Positions 13,296 to 22,552 of a stretch of DNA of 64,000 nt are shown piece after piece; within the stretch, counting starts at the first letter, position 1, and each line of letters starts with the position of its first letter. The stretch covers positions 45,679,565-45,743,564 of the forward strand of contig OY759274.1 of the NCBI GenBank assembly GCA_963662155.1, read 5' to 3'. Below the pieces are notes generated by a model. That model ran no database searches, was not told the origin of the DNA, and saw only the letters and a program-made list of their open reading frames with translations. A program made the translations under genes and the position numbers. This DNA is from Lamellibrachia columna (Eukaryota; Annelida; Polychaeta; Sabellida; Siboglinidae).

Positions 13296-13526
13296 CCGAC
13301 CCTGGAACTCACTCCCTGTTACTGTTAAGTCTGTAGAACTCACTCCCTGTTACTGTTAAGTCTGTAGAACTCACTCCCTGTTACTGTTAAGTCTGTAGAA
13401 CTCACTCCCTGTTACTGTTAAGTCTGTAGAACTCACTCCCTGTTACTGTTAAGTCTGTAGAACTCACTCCCTGTTACTGTTAAGTCTGTAGAACTCATTC
13501 CCTGTTACTGTTAAGTCTGTAGGAAA
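13296..13526. repeat. 31-bp minisatellite inside the LINE
   Basis: About 7.4 nearly identical units, each beginning GAACTCACTCCCTGTTACTG. It arises from the LINE segment that encodes NSLPVTVKSV and amplifies it out of frame. Confidence 0.92.
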
Positions 13527-13726
13527 TTTCGCCATAAACTACAAACCCACCTGTTTAAACTTGCTTATCCTCCATAGCTCCCCAGTGTACCAACCCAACT
13601 GCTTACAACTGGGCCTACTTAACGGTTATGAACTGCTTAACCCCTTTTGTTTTGGTGCGCTGCCGAGCTTGGGTCTCCTGAGGATATTAGCGCAATATAA
13701 GTATTTTGTATTATTATATCCCGGAG

Positions 13727-14090
13727 GCTAAAAGGAAAGGTGCACAGCTCGTGTGTAGCACCGGCTGACCTGTACGGCCCAGAGACCACGGCGATGAAGG
13801 AGCTGAGGGTGGAAGTTGCTGAGAAAGTGAGTTTCAGGAAGAAGCTGGTTAGGAGCCGGTTAAAGTGGGTTGGACACGCGGGAAAATGGAAGGGGAACGG
13901 TTGACAAAGAGAACGGGTGCGCATAGAGTGGAGGGTAGAAAGAGGACTGCGTGAAGAGAGAATTGGGGGAACTGGAAGGAAAGTATAGAACAAGAACGAG
14001 GGATAGGGGGAGTGGAGACAGGTGGTGGAGACGGCAGTGAAACGGGATGAACAACGAAGAAGGAAAACAATCTTTCGGCATCGTCGCCAG
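13727..14090 (+). mobile_element. LINE reverse transcriptase, 3' half of the split copy
   Basis: This stretch resumes the LINE left at 12120: KELRVEVAEKVSFRKKLVRS, then RLKWVGHAGKWKG, followed by the charged C-terminal tail and ETAVKRDEQRRRKT. The two halves read in order on the same strand with the younger LINE between them. Confidence 0.75.
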
Positions 14091-14099
14091 CCGCACCAC

Positions 14100-14658
14100 G
14101 GATACACGAGACAAAAAAAAACAGATCGGCCATTCGGTCCTTCCATCGGGGTCACACCCCGCGGTTCAACCATCGCAGACCCGGCACCGCGATGCAATGT
14201 TGCCTGGTGTATTCCGCTAAAGAACAAGTCGGCATTGTCGGTGGCGGCGGCGTTTAACACACTGCTGGTCGACGCCGCGCCTACGACGCAGCAGACCGAC
14301 AAGGGACTCGAATTCCTGAATCGTAGAGTACATACACTGTTCAGGAATGCCGGCATCCATCACTCTCACACAACGAGGAGACGAAGGCGAGCATCGTCGA
14401 AAGATTCAATCGAACGTTGAAGACGCGCATGTGGCGATACTTGACGAAACACCAGACGTGGTGATACATTGACGTCCGTCAGGACTTTGTGCGGTCGAAC
14501 AACGACACCCCCACCGCAGCATCGGCATGACTCCATCACAGGTGAGTGCGGAGAATCAAGAAAAGGTGTGGCAGCGCCTGTACGGTCACGACGGTAAGGG
14601 CGTGCCCAAGTTCAACAGCTGTATCAATTACCAGGACCTTGTCCACTACAAAGACTAG
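14100..14658 (+). pseudogene. Polinton/Maverick retroviral-type integrase, broken
   Basis: The fragment covers the integrase catalytic core and C-terminal part. PLKNKSALSVAAAFNTLL is followed by QTDKGLEF, which carries the second acidic residue, and, in another frame, by a VERFNRTLKTRMWRYLT stretch, which carries the catalytic Glu. The tail SIGMTPSQVS also fits. At least two frameshifts and one stop (TGA at 14460-14462) break it. In Polintons this enzyme inserts the element. It heads the remaining Polinton gene block. Confidence 0.82.
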
Positions 14659-14688
14659 CCGCGCGCCTGTCGTCGCTTGATTCGAACG

Positions 14689-14985
14689 ATGACAGGCGAA
14701 ACAACAACGGAGGCCTCAACCTCCACCACCATAGAGGACGCAACAGAAGAAACTACTGACGCGCAGAGCAACAACGACAGCACTCCTTGACGTCTCTTCG
14801 GTACCGCGTGTCCCAAAGAGGAGATCGTCTTTCTGTGTCAGGTCATTGTCTTGTACACGGTCATCTTGATCAGCATTTACAACCTGACAATCGTTGACGA
14901 AAATTATAATATGTGGACGGCCCTGTTGAGTAGTTCTTTGGGATACCTGCTGCCCAATCCCACGTTGAGACGCAATGGAAACTGA
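14689..14985 (+). pseudogene. Polinton small membrane protein, one nonsense codon
   Basis: A single frame from ATG 14689 has a Thr/Ser/Glu-rich N-terminus, then an in-frame TGA at 14788-14790, then two hydrophobic helices: CQVIVLYTVILISIYNLTI, and TALLSSSLGYLLPNPTLRRN before the stop at 14983. A short protein with this double-hydrophobic, LPNP-ending layout is common next to Polinton capsid genes. Its function is unknown to me. Confidence 0.6.
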
Positions 14986-15139
14986 TTTCTACCTGACGCT
15001 GCCTACATGAAGATGTGTCCCGATAACACCTTGGCACATTACATCACGGACTTATCGCATAGGTCTGTCAGACAAGTGGGAATGCGGGATGGTGGAGTTC
15101 CAGTACCCGCAATGTTGGCACAAAGTTCGAGAGGAGGAT

Positions 15140-15187
15140 ACTATCTTCTACCCCAACGATCACGACCCTATGGGACATACCCAGAGA
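15140..15187. repeat. Left copy of the LINE target-site duplication
   Basis: The ACTATCTTCTACCCCAACGA stretch, continuing to GGGACATAC, recurs at 18829-18877 on the other side of the LINE with one change. At nearly 50 bp this is unusually long for a target-site duplication. Confidence 0.85.
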
Positions 15188-15617
15188 GAGGAGGATACTA
15201 AATTCAAATTCAAATCAAATTTATTGTAACTCTTTACAATATATACAAATCAAGGTAAACCCTATATGATAATGTAAAGAGAACAATAGGGGAAGAACAT
15301 TATACAATGTTATACTCCCTAGTATATATTTCAATACATATATCATAGTATTAAACACAAAAATAGCGTGCAGGTGTAGAAAACGAACAGATTGTGATTG
15401 TGATACATGTTATATATTGACATCATTGTGTAATATAAATTGCTTAAGTATACATTTGTAGTTTATTATTGAATAAGAAGTAATGTTGAGTCTTGTGTTA
15501 AAATAATTCCAAATGATAGCACCCTTAATTCTTACAGAACGAAGTCTTATTTCTAAAGTTGCCATGTATATGTGTATTTGTGTAGATTGTCTTGTATTGT
15601 AACTATGAACATCTTGA

Positions 15618-16385
15618 TTAAGTTGAAACATTACCAAAAAAAATTGGTAGAAGACCACTGTTGTATTTATACATAAACATTTGTATTGAGTAGACATATA
15701 GTTGTCTAAACGTTAAGATGTTTAGTAGTTTAAAGATAGGTTTTGTATGAGTTGATATATTAGCTGATACGAGCATTCTCACCGCTTTCTTTTGAACCTT
15801 TATAATACTTGAACAATATGAGTCAAATGCACCACCCCACACTTCAATACAATATGTCAAATGAGGGAATAGAAACGAGTAATATAAGGTGACCAGGCAT
15901 GGTCTAGTTAAAAATCTTTTGGCTTTGTTGATGATGCCTACCCCTTTAGAGATTTTACATTTAACTTTGTTAATATGTTCAGCCCAATTAAGTTTGTTAT
16001 CAATAGTAACGCCAAGAAATGTTGTAGAGGATACTTGTTTAATAGCATTATCATTAATTTCAAGTTTTGTCGGTTTGATAAGTTTTCTGTTAGAAGTTCT
16101 AAATATCATGTATTGGGTCTTATCAATGTTTAGAGATAATTTGTTAGCATTTAACCAAGCTACAAGTTTTTTTAGTTCAATATTCATTTTGTTAGCTATA
16201 TCATCCAATTGATCACCCTGTATAAATACACTAGTGTCATCGGCAAATAATAACGAGAAAAGAATATCTGAGACATTAGCAGTATCATTGATATATAATA
16301 GAAACAGCAATGGCCCCAGTATGGAACCTTGAGGCACTCCACAAGTAATAGAGAGTTTAGTTGAGCTAGTGTTATTGTAATACAT
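15618..16385 (-). CDS. LINE reverse transcriptase palm and thumb
   Basis: This 255-residue frame has CGVPQGSILGPLLFLLYIND, the LLFADDTSVF catalytic box, NANKLSLNIDKTQYMIF and TFLGVTIDNKLNW. It then gives the LTYCIEVWGGAF C-terminal part. The segment 16386-16856 holds the upstream RT motifs in broken frames. The final C-terminus continues at 15410-15697 in another frame. Confidence 0.9.
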   Translation of the reverse strand: MYYNNTSSTKLSITCGVPQGSILGPLLFLLYINDTANVSDILFSLLFADDTSVFIQGDQLDDIANKMNIELKKLVAWLNANKLSLNIDKTQYMIFRTSNRKLIKPTKLEINDNAIKQVSSTTFLGVTIDNKLNWAEHINKVKCKISKGVGIINKAKRFLTRPCLVTLYYSFLFPHLTYCIEVWGGAFDSYCSSIIKVQKKAVRMLVSANISTHTKPIFKLLNILTFRQLYVYSIQMFMYKYNSGLLPIFFGNVST

Positions 16386-16855
16386 ATATTGACTTCTATT
16401 AGATAAATAACTTTTAATCCAGTCATTGGCTAAGCCACGTATACCATAACATTGGAGTTTTTGACACAGTATCTCATGGTCAACAGTATCAAATGCTTTA
16501 GATAAATCTTAGAACACCCCTAGCACAAATTGTTTGCTTTGTAGTGCTTCTGATATTTTGTCTACAATGGTCATTAGTGCCATGCTAGTGGAGTGATTTT
16601 TTCGAAAACCAAACTGATATTTGTACAGAATGTTATACTTATTAATAAAATTTATCAGCCTGTTATACATTAGTCTTTCCAATATTTTAGAGAAAGTTGG
16701 TAATATTGAAATTGGTCGGTAGTTAGAAAATATTTTTTTTCTTTAGATTTGTAGATAGGTATTACCTAGCTATTTTTAACTCATCTGGGAATATTCCAGT
16801 ATTTATAGAGAGATTATATAAACATGTTAATGGTTTAATAAAGCTTTTATGTTTT

Positions 16856-17506
16856 TTAAATTACTTTACTGGAAATATCATCCCATCCAGGACTAGATAT
16901 TTTGAGAGCGTTTACTATTGCTGATACCTCATTTTCACTTACCGGTTCAAGATATATAGTTTTAGTATTGCTGTTTTTCATGTATGACATAGGGTCTGTT
17001 TGGTTCTGTGGACTGTTTTTTGCTAGGTTAGAGCCAACATTTATATAGAACTTATTAAAACATTCGCTTATTTGTTTTTTGTCTGATGTTACTACTTTGT
17101 TGACGATGAATTTTGTCTGCGTTATACGTTCATGTTTCTTGTTTATTATTTCTTTTAAAAGGGACCAAGACTTTTTAAGGTTATGCTTATTTTCTTCAAA
17201 GAGAGTTGCGTAATGTTCACGTTCAGATTTCCTTAGTAAGCCATTCAACTTACTTTTGTACACTTTATATTTAGTTTCGTTATATCTTGTGTTTTGTCTC
17301 ACTTATTTAACATATAGTCTATTCTTCTCTTTTATTGAGTTTTTTAGCCCATATGTTAGCCATGGTTTCCTATTCTTGTAGTTAAGCTTGATTGTTTTTA
17401 TGGGAAAGCAGTCATTGTATTCTCGCAGTAATGACTTATAAAATGCTGAGTAGGCTGTTTGACATTTATTTGTGTACGTTATAATATCCCAGTCAAGATT
17501 TTGCAT
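16856..17506 (-). CDS. LINE linker between endonuclease and RT
   Basis: Two abutting frames (17303-17506 and 16856-17302), split by a stop at about 17303, encode KPWLTYGLKNSIKEKNRLY and the KYKVYKSKLNGLLRKSEREH region. They end in SSPGWDDISSKVI, the start of the RT fingers. Confidence 0.8.
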
Positions 17507-17510
17507 GTTA

Positions 17511-18410
17511 TTATAAAAATGTATCTATGTTTGCCTGGGAAAAGTTTCTGTTTGTTGTGTATTTAAGATTGTTGGTTAATTTGCAATTATTATCAATGAG
17601 AAATATTGGGAAGTGGTCAGATATATCTGTATACATAATGCCCTGGAGCATGTTTTTATGATTATTTGTAAAAAAATTATCAATTAATGTTGCAGATTGA
17701 TTAGTTACCCTTGTTGGTTTATTTATTAATGGAATATAAGAGTGTAAAAACATCAAGTTAAAAAAATTACATGTTGGTGCATGTACTTCATGGTTAAACA
17801 GATTAATGTTAAAGTCACCCATAATGTAACATAATTTGTTTTCATTGTTAAGAATATCAAGTATATTAGACATTTCATCAATACATTTGTTTATATCATT
17901 GTTTGGCGGTCTGTATATGACACCAACTATAATATCTTTACCATATGAATTACTATCTTTATGAATCTCTATAAACTGACATTCTATGTAATCATTTAAT
18001 TTAGTAATGTCTAATCTAGTGTGGTATGCAATATTGTCTTTAATGTAGAGGGCAACACCACCACCAACTTTAGTGTGCCTATAAATATGTTCTGCTTTGT
18101 ATCCTGGTAAATCACAACTGTTGACATTGTAGTCTTGACACCATGTTTCGCTTATACCAATAACCGAAAAATTATGATTTAGTACATGGAGATACTTATC
18201 TAATTCATGTAGATGTTTGCTAATACTTCGAATATTAATGTGTAGTAAAGAAAACATTTTGTTCATTGTTGACAGTTGAGAACATTTGTTAATAAAAGTG
18301 TCTTCAACAAAGAAGTCACAGTTATTTTGTACGGCTGAGTAAACGTTATTAAAATATTGCAAATCCGGATCATTATTGTACATAGGCAAACTGTGGCTAT
18401 TATTATTCAA
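17511..18410 (-). CDS. LINE AP-endonuclease domain
   Basis: Open frame of 299 residues with the endonuclease/exonuclease/phosphatase signatures in order: LHINIRSISKHLHEL (Asn motif), ISETWC (Glu motif), VGVIYRPPN, MGDFNINL (Asp/Asn motif), LIDNFFTN and SDHFPIFL (catalytic His). This domain nicks target DNA to prime reverse transcription. The catalytic residues appear intact. Confidence 0.9.
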   Translation of the reverse strand: MNNNSHSLPMYNNDPDLQYFNNVYSAVQNNCDFFVEDTFINKCSQLSTMNKMFSLLHINIRSISKHLHELDKYLHVLNHNFSVIGISETWCQDYNVNSCDLPGYKAEHIYRHTKVGGGVALYIKDNIAYHTRLDITKLNDYIECQFIEIHKDSNSYGKDIIVGVIYRPPNNDINKCIDEMSNILDILNNENKLCYIMGDFNINLFNHEVHAPTCNFFNLMFLHSYIPLINKPTRVTNQSATLIDNFFTNNHKNMLQGIMYTDISDHFPIFLIDNNCKLTNNLKYTTNRNFSQANIDTFL

Positions 18411-18470
18411 ATCAAAAGGATTAAGTAGCTTATTTTGTAAATCACAAAACGATATATTCGTAACATCAAA

Positions 18471-18686
18471 TCAATCATCAGAGATGGCATTGAGGAAATC
18501 ATAGTCATTTTTGAAATGATTAAATGGCAGAATAGACGAAATGCATTTAATGCAGTGCCAGTTGGTAATTAGCTTCACATCATTAATTTGCAAATAAGGT
18601 AAACATTTAGTGTGATATGCACAAGAACAAATGATACAGGTTAAGGAAGTATGCTTATTAACATACTTTTGTATGTTAATAAGCAT
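18471..18686 (-). CDS. LINE ORF start with PHD-like zinc finger
   Basis: The 71-residue frame carries CIICSCAYHTKC, then WHCIKC. This is a PHD/RING-type Cys/His pattern often found at the N-terminus of L2/CR1-type LINE proteins. An in-frame TGA just before 18471 separates it from the endonuclease ORF. Without that stop the frame would run on. Confidence 0.7.
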   Translation of the reverse strand: MLINIQKYVNKHTSLTCIICSCAYHTKCLPYLQINDVKLITNWHCIKCISSILPFNHFKNDYDFLNAISDD

Positions 18687-18828
18687 ATGTTTGAATAAAC
18701 ATGTAAATTGAATTCATGTAAACACAGTGGAAAGAAAAAGATTTGCAATTACAAGAACATAGCACTATATCATAGCACTTAGCAAATTTGCTGTATACAA
18801 TCTCTTAGCAACAAAGAAGTTATTGAAA

Positions 18829-18877
18829 AACTATCTTCTACCCCAACGATCACGACCCTATGGGACATACGCAGAGT
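18829..18877. repeat. Right copy of the LINE target-site duplication
   Basis: It matches 15140-15187 with a C/G change near the end. It restores the Polinton reading frame. Confidence 0.85.
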
Positions 18878-19119
18878 GCTGGGATTGAGCATGGGTATTA
18901 CTACAGTCGGGTTGTATTGATGCACAACACCAGCAAGGCGCTGGCGCGTATCATGTCAACGGACAAGGTCAAGGCGCTGGCGCGTATCATGTCAACGGAC
19001 AAGGTCAAGGCGAAATTGAACCACAGCGACATCTCTCAACAGATGAACTTTTCATGACACCAAACTCCAAGTTCAACATGCCTTCCCAGAGTGCAATGGG
19101 AATAAAACTAAGTTTCCAC

Positions 19120-19335
19120 CCATCGCTCATCACCAGTCCGAAAGAAAGGGACACACTGTCTGTTCATAGGTCTGCTGCGCAGTGCCATGTCACTCATCAA
19201 GAGGGGAGACGTGGCGTTGGGAAGGGGAGTTTTGAAGACCGGCGTGCGCATTGCCGTCTTTTCCGATCAGAGTTGACCAACGACGCCTGTTGACCAACGA
19301 CGTGCGACCTCGTAAAAGTATAAAACGCGCGCATG
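19120..19335 (+). pseudogene. Small basic Polinton protein, broken
   Basis: Between the capsid-type gene and the major capsid, two frames together give RSAMSLIKRGDVALG and then a GVLKTGVRIA-like stretch, followed by basic residues. A short Arg/Lys-rich protein in this position is a usual neighbour of the Polinton major capsid gene. A frameshift at about 19225 breaks it, and the family is only tentatively recognised. Confidence 0.45.
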
Positions 19336-19449
19336 TGAAGAAATGAGTCACTACAGTGGCGAGACAGCGCAAGAGACAGACTCTTAAGAAACGTGAGGCC
19401 GACATATTCGACGAAGGCTTTCGTACATAGACAGTTGTGCGAGGGGGTC

Positions 19450-20617
19450 AAGAGCAAGCTGGATCTCTTTACCGTACCCCCGGCTCAGAACAGCATCGTC
19501 GAGTCATATAGTGGAACATCAGTCCATGGCTTCTCTCGAATCGGGTGGTCCGATAGAATTCTTGATACCCGGATCTCGCCAACACGATGCTACACGTACA
19601 AGCGAAGGTGACCCGAGCCGACGGAGGCGACCTCGACTTGGCCGATCCCGTGGGTCCGGTGAATAACTGGCTGCATTCACTGTTTAATCAAGTCGACGTC
19701 TCGGAACGGTACGCTCGTGACCCCTTCGACCAACACGTATCAGGATATGACCACTCGCATGGATGCCGTTGAGATCAGCGTCGTGACCGTGGCTAATGCA
19801 GGGTTCGTGGACCGACGAGCGGACATCGTCCGGAGTCGTGTCGCCGATATGATGGGCCGTCTCCACGTGGACATGTTCCTGCAGGATAAATTCTTGATCA
19901 ACGGCGTCGATGTCAAGATACGACTGGTGCGAAGCAAGAATGCATTTGTGTTCATGGCCGGCGGTGTCAACCCCGATTACAAGATCAACATCACCAATGC
20001 CACCTTGTTTGCGAAGAAGGCCACCATGAATCCGTCCGAGCAGATCGCGGACATCAAGGCTTTCGAGAAGAGCGCGGTCAAGTATCCGATGCAGTCGGTC
20101 GAATGCAAGGTCTACTCCATTCCCACAGGCGCCCGGTCGCACACTTATGAGAACCTGTTCCTTGGCACCCTGCCGAAACGTCTGGTGCTGTGCTGCATCT
20201 AGAACGACGCATACAAAGGTTCGTACGACAAGAACCTGTTTCACGCCAAGAACAACAGCAGCAACTTCCACGCCGTGTACGTGGACGGGTGACAGATACC
20301 CTCCAACTGTCACAACCGGATTTCAATGGAAACCTCTTCGTCAGGAGCTACCTCAACTGTTCACATCGACCGGCAAGATGTGGCAGGACGGGGGGAACGG
20401 AGTGCTTCGCAGCTACTTCCGGCAAGGCTACACCTTCTTCGGTTTCGACCTGACCCCCGACGAGTGCGATGGCGCCTGCTTCCATCTGGTACAAAAGGGT
20501 AAACTGCGCATCGAGATGCAGTTCCGTGATGCGCTGCCGACCATTGTGAATGTCACCTCCTACGCCGAGTTCGTGCTGGAAATAGACAAGAGCCGCAACA
20601 TCATCTACGACTTCTAG
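19450..20617 (+). pseudogene. Polinton major capsid protein, deleted and broken
   Basis: Related to the double-jelly-roll major capsid protein of Polintons. Seen in order: SKLDLFTVPPAQ, ADGGDLDLADPVGPVNNWLH, SLFNQVDV, then, after an apparent internal deletion, PSTNTY. RVADMMGRLHVDMFLQDKFL, NGVDVKIRLVRSK, ENLFLGTLPKRLVL and a terminal ITYDF-like IIYDF end follow. There are frameshifts near 19700 and 20200-20290 and a stop at 20200. It cannot make a capsid as it stands. Confidence 0.85.
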
Positions 20618-20646
20618 ACACCCTGTAGGTCGTCAGACTACTAGCG

Positions 20647-21063
20647 ATGGACCCGCGCACCAAGTCGATCTTTCGCGGTGTCATACCCAAGGATGGACTG
20701 CCTACGACGATAGACGCTTTGCTGGTCGCCTTCGTGTGCAAAACTGATGACGCCGACGAACCGGGATAACATTGGATAGCGCTGTACTTGGATGCTGATG
20801 GACACGGCGATTACTTCTGCTCGTATGGCCTACCTCCACGAAAAGCGGCGTTCCACACGTTCATCAACAAACATTGTTCCGAGTGGACTCATAATGTCAA
20901 GACGCTTCAGAGTCCTCTGTCTAACATTTGTAGGCAATATTGTGTAGCTTATGTATTGCTTCGTTGTAACGGCTTTCCGATGAGAACTTTTGCGAATATA
21001 TTCGGCACTGGCTTAGTTGCTACAGATTGCCGGGTGTTTGATTGGCTTAAACAGTTGAGATAG
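20647..21063 (+). pseudogene. Polinton adenain-like cysteine protease, one nonsense codon
   Basis: One frame of 139 codons from ATG 20647 to TAG 21061 is interrupted only by TAA at 20767-20769, right before the catalytic His. Visible residues: HWIALYLDADGHGDYFCSYG (His and the acidic partner), LQSPLSNICRQYCVAYVL (Gln and nucleophile Cys). This is the C5/Ulp1-type maturation protease of Polintons. The rest of the frame is clean, so the stop may be recent. Confidence 0.82.
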
Positions 21064-21633
21064 GGTAGACTGTACTATCGTACATCGATTGAGCCTCTGG
21101 CGTGGTGGACGCACCCATAAGCTCGCGGCCTCTGCCGCAGTGGTAAACACTCCCAAGTCATCATGTAGCCATAGTGGTATTACACGCTACCCTCTTATAT
21201 CATGCTTGATGTTGTTGCAGATTAAAATACGTGTGCACTCGTTCAATACCGTGTTTTGTTCATTTCTCATTTACTCGTCAGGCAATAACACCCCTACCAC
21301 CCCTCTTAATGATGTCCACTCTCTTGCGTCACCACGGATGATCTTTGACCACTCTTAGAAGACTCCTTGACCAGTCCTTTTAGTCGCCAGGGAGCGCTGG
21401 TGTTGATCATGTAGTCAAACAGCGGCCGCAGCGCTGATGTCCAGTGAGCGATAATGCACCTCTTTACCTATACTCTCACACAGGCAACTTCATCCGGGTT
21501 TTCTCCAAAATCTATTTTCAGTTACCTCAGTTTCAGTTTACATGGGGCCTCTTTTGCATATTCAGATGGAATCATTAACTACTCTGCATGTAATGTGTTT
21601 ATTTACTTATATTTATGTGCATTATATATATAT
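21064..21633. other. Intergenic, possible Polinton tail
   Basis: No gene recognised. The first part (to about 21450) keeps the GC-rich look of the Polinton and may be its degraded end. After that the DNA turns AT-rich. Confidence 0.3.
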
Positions 21634-21671
21634 AAATCACCTGTTAAATGAACACTTATTTGATAGTTAAT

Positions 21672-21705
<34 letters not shown>

Positions 21706-21759
21706 CATATATAAATATATATAAAGTCACCTGTTAAATGAACACTTATTTGATAGTTC

Positions 21760-21823
<64 letters not shown>

Positions 21824-21862
21824 ATTAACTATCAAATAAGTGTTCATTTAACAGGTGACTTT
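21634..21862. repeat. (TA)n tract with direct and inverted copies of flanking DNA
   Basis: A ~40-bp segment (TCACCTGTTAAATGAACACT, then TATTTGATAGTTAATTA) occurs at 21636-21676, at 21725-21764, and inverted at 21822-21862, with (TA)n between. The last two form a near-perfect hairpin with a ~57-bp TA loop. Confidence 0.92.
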
Positions 21863-21880
21863 ACTGGATAGTTCACATCC

Positions 21881-22036
21881 ATGTTATCCAGGTGTTTCCA
21901 GAAGGCCTGTAGTAACTATTCCAGCCACAAGCCTGAGAGAGATCAGTTTCAGGCTTGTGTGAATGGGAGGGAGATCATCACAGAACACAAATGCACTGTA
22001 CCAAATGGGATGGGCTGCTCATTCAGGCACCTGTGA
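21881..22036 (+). CDS. Unidentified terminal exon or small Cys-rich ORF
   Basis: An open frame from ATG 21881 (or from an acceptor-like TTTCCAG at 21901) runs to TGA 22034-22036. It reads QKACSNYSSHKPERDQFQAC and ends TVPNGMGCSFRHL, with five cysteines in 51 residues. An AATAAA follows 30 bases later (22067). The composition, AG and poly(A) signal suggest the last exon of a + strand gene whose upstream exons would lie left, among the transposons. I do not recognise the family. Confidence 0.4.
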   Translation: MLSRCFQKACSNYSSHKPERDQFQACVNGREIITEHKCTVPNGMGCSFRHL

Positions 22037-22066
22037 ATTGGAGGAAATATATATTGTTTTTGTACA

Positions 22067-22072
22067 AATAAA
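22067..22072 (+). promoter_or_regulatory. Poly(A) signal after the unidentified exon
   Basis: AATAAA, 30 bases after the stop at 22036. Confidence 0.4.
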
Positions 22073-22552
22073 AAAATCTATCACCAATGATCATACAGTA
22101 TAATTCTTTTTTATTAAAACACTTTACAATTGGTTGTACTTTTTTACAGGTATTATTTGCTAGTGATATGGTGAAAAGATTAATGTTGGTTTCAACAGTC
22201 AATTAATCTCTTACACTCAACAAATAAGTACCAATATATTCACTGACCATCCCAGCTTTATAATTACTTTTGTGTCCAGTTTCACCAAGTTTTTACTGGC
22301 ATTATTTATGTACGTGAGCGCACGCACGCACGCACGCACACATGAAATAGCAAACAAATTACATATATGTTTGCCATCTGATAAGTTCTACTGTTGCTGG
22401 ATAAAGTCCAGTAAATATTTTACACATTTCCACTAGTATTGTTTTGTGATTGTTCATGTGAAAATAAAGTCAACTATAGCAACAAGCCGTTCAGCTAGTA
22501 TTACATATATATATATTTATTTATTGTGTATTTATTATGCAGCATACGCTTA

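Larger units (their letters stand above)
12121..13726 (+). mobile_element. L2/CR1-like LINE inserted into the previous LINE
   Basis: Plus-strand relic of another LINE. It starts near LRSHIESNCTSTVLQSAYKE (12205) and continues with LTWLHLTAPFDSIHH (D-box of the palm), CGVPQCSVLEPLIF and LYANDA (degenerate YADD). It then has DSKLKLNTNKTELLIIGTQK (12685-12745), SVPLLKSLHLLPVRYCII, and a 3' end at 13620-13726 that closes in GCGCAATATAAGTATTTTG. Parts are deleted or frameshifted. Two stretches of its coding sequence have become minisatellites. The 3' end matches another copy at 57585-57740. Confidence 0.78.
15188..18828 (-). mobile_element. Nearly full-length CR1/L2-like LINE inserted in the Polinton
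   Basis: Minus-strand non-LTR retrotransposon of 3.6 kb. In order it has a PHD-like Cys/His finger, AP endonuclease, linker, reverse transcriptase with FADD, and a C-terminal domain. The 3' end lies at the left and closes in an AATAAA plus (TTTGAA)-like tail, written as AATTCAAATTCAAATC on the + strand. Target-site duplication of about 48 bp flanks it. Only a few stops or shifts are visible, so the insertion is fairly young and later than the Polinton. Confidence 0.88.
14975..19054 (+). pseudogene. Polinton capsid-type protein gene split by a LINE
   Basis: The gene starts at ATG 14975 (METDFYLTLP), overlapping the end of the previous gene, and continues with CPDNTLAHYITDL and WECGMVEFQYP in shifted frames up to 15187. 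A LINE interrupts it. Reading resumes at 18829 from the same codon region (HDPMGHTQSAG) and ends near 19054. A 36-bp tandem duplication (18937-19012) lies in the 3' part. Proteins with this FYLTLPS/PDNT start are encoded beside the major capsid gene in Polintons. A minor capsid or penton role is an inference. There are frameshifts besides the insertion. Confidence 0.68.
14095..21063 (+). mobile_element. Polinton/Maverick fragment
   Basis: Gene order integrase, small membrane protein, capsid-type protein, basic protein, major capsid, protease on one strand is that of Polintons. DNA polymerase B and the packaging ATPase are not seen, nor are terminal inverted repeats. So this is an internal fragment, about 3.3 kb once the LINE is subtracted. 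Its GC content is clearly higher than the flanks. Confidence 0.85.
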
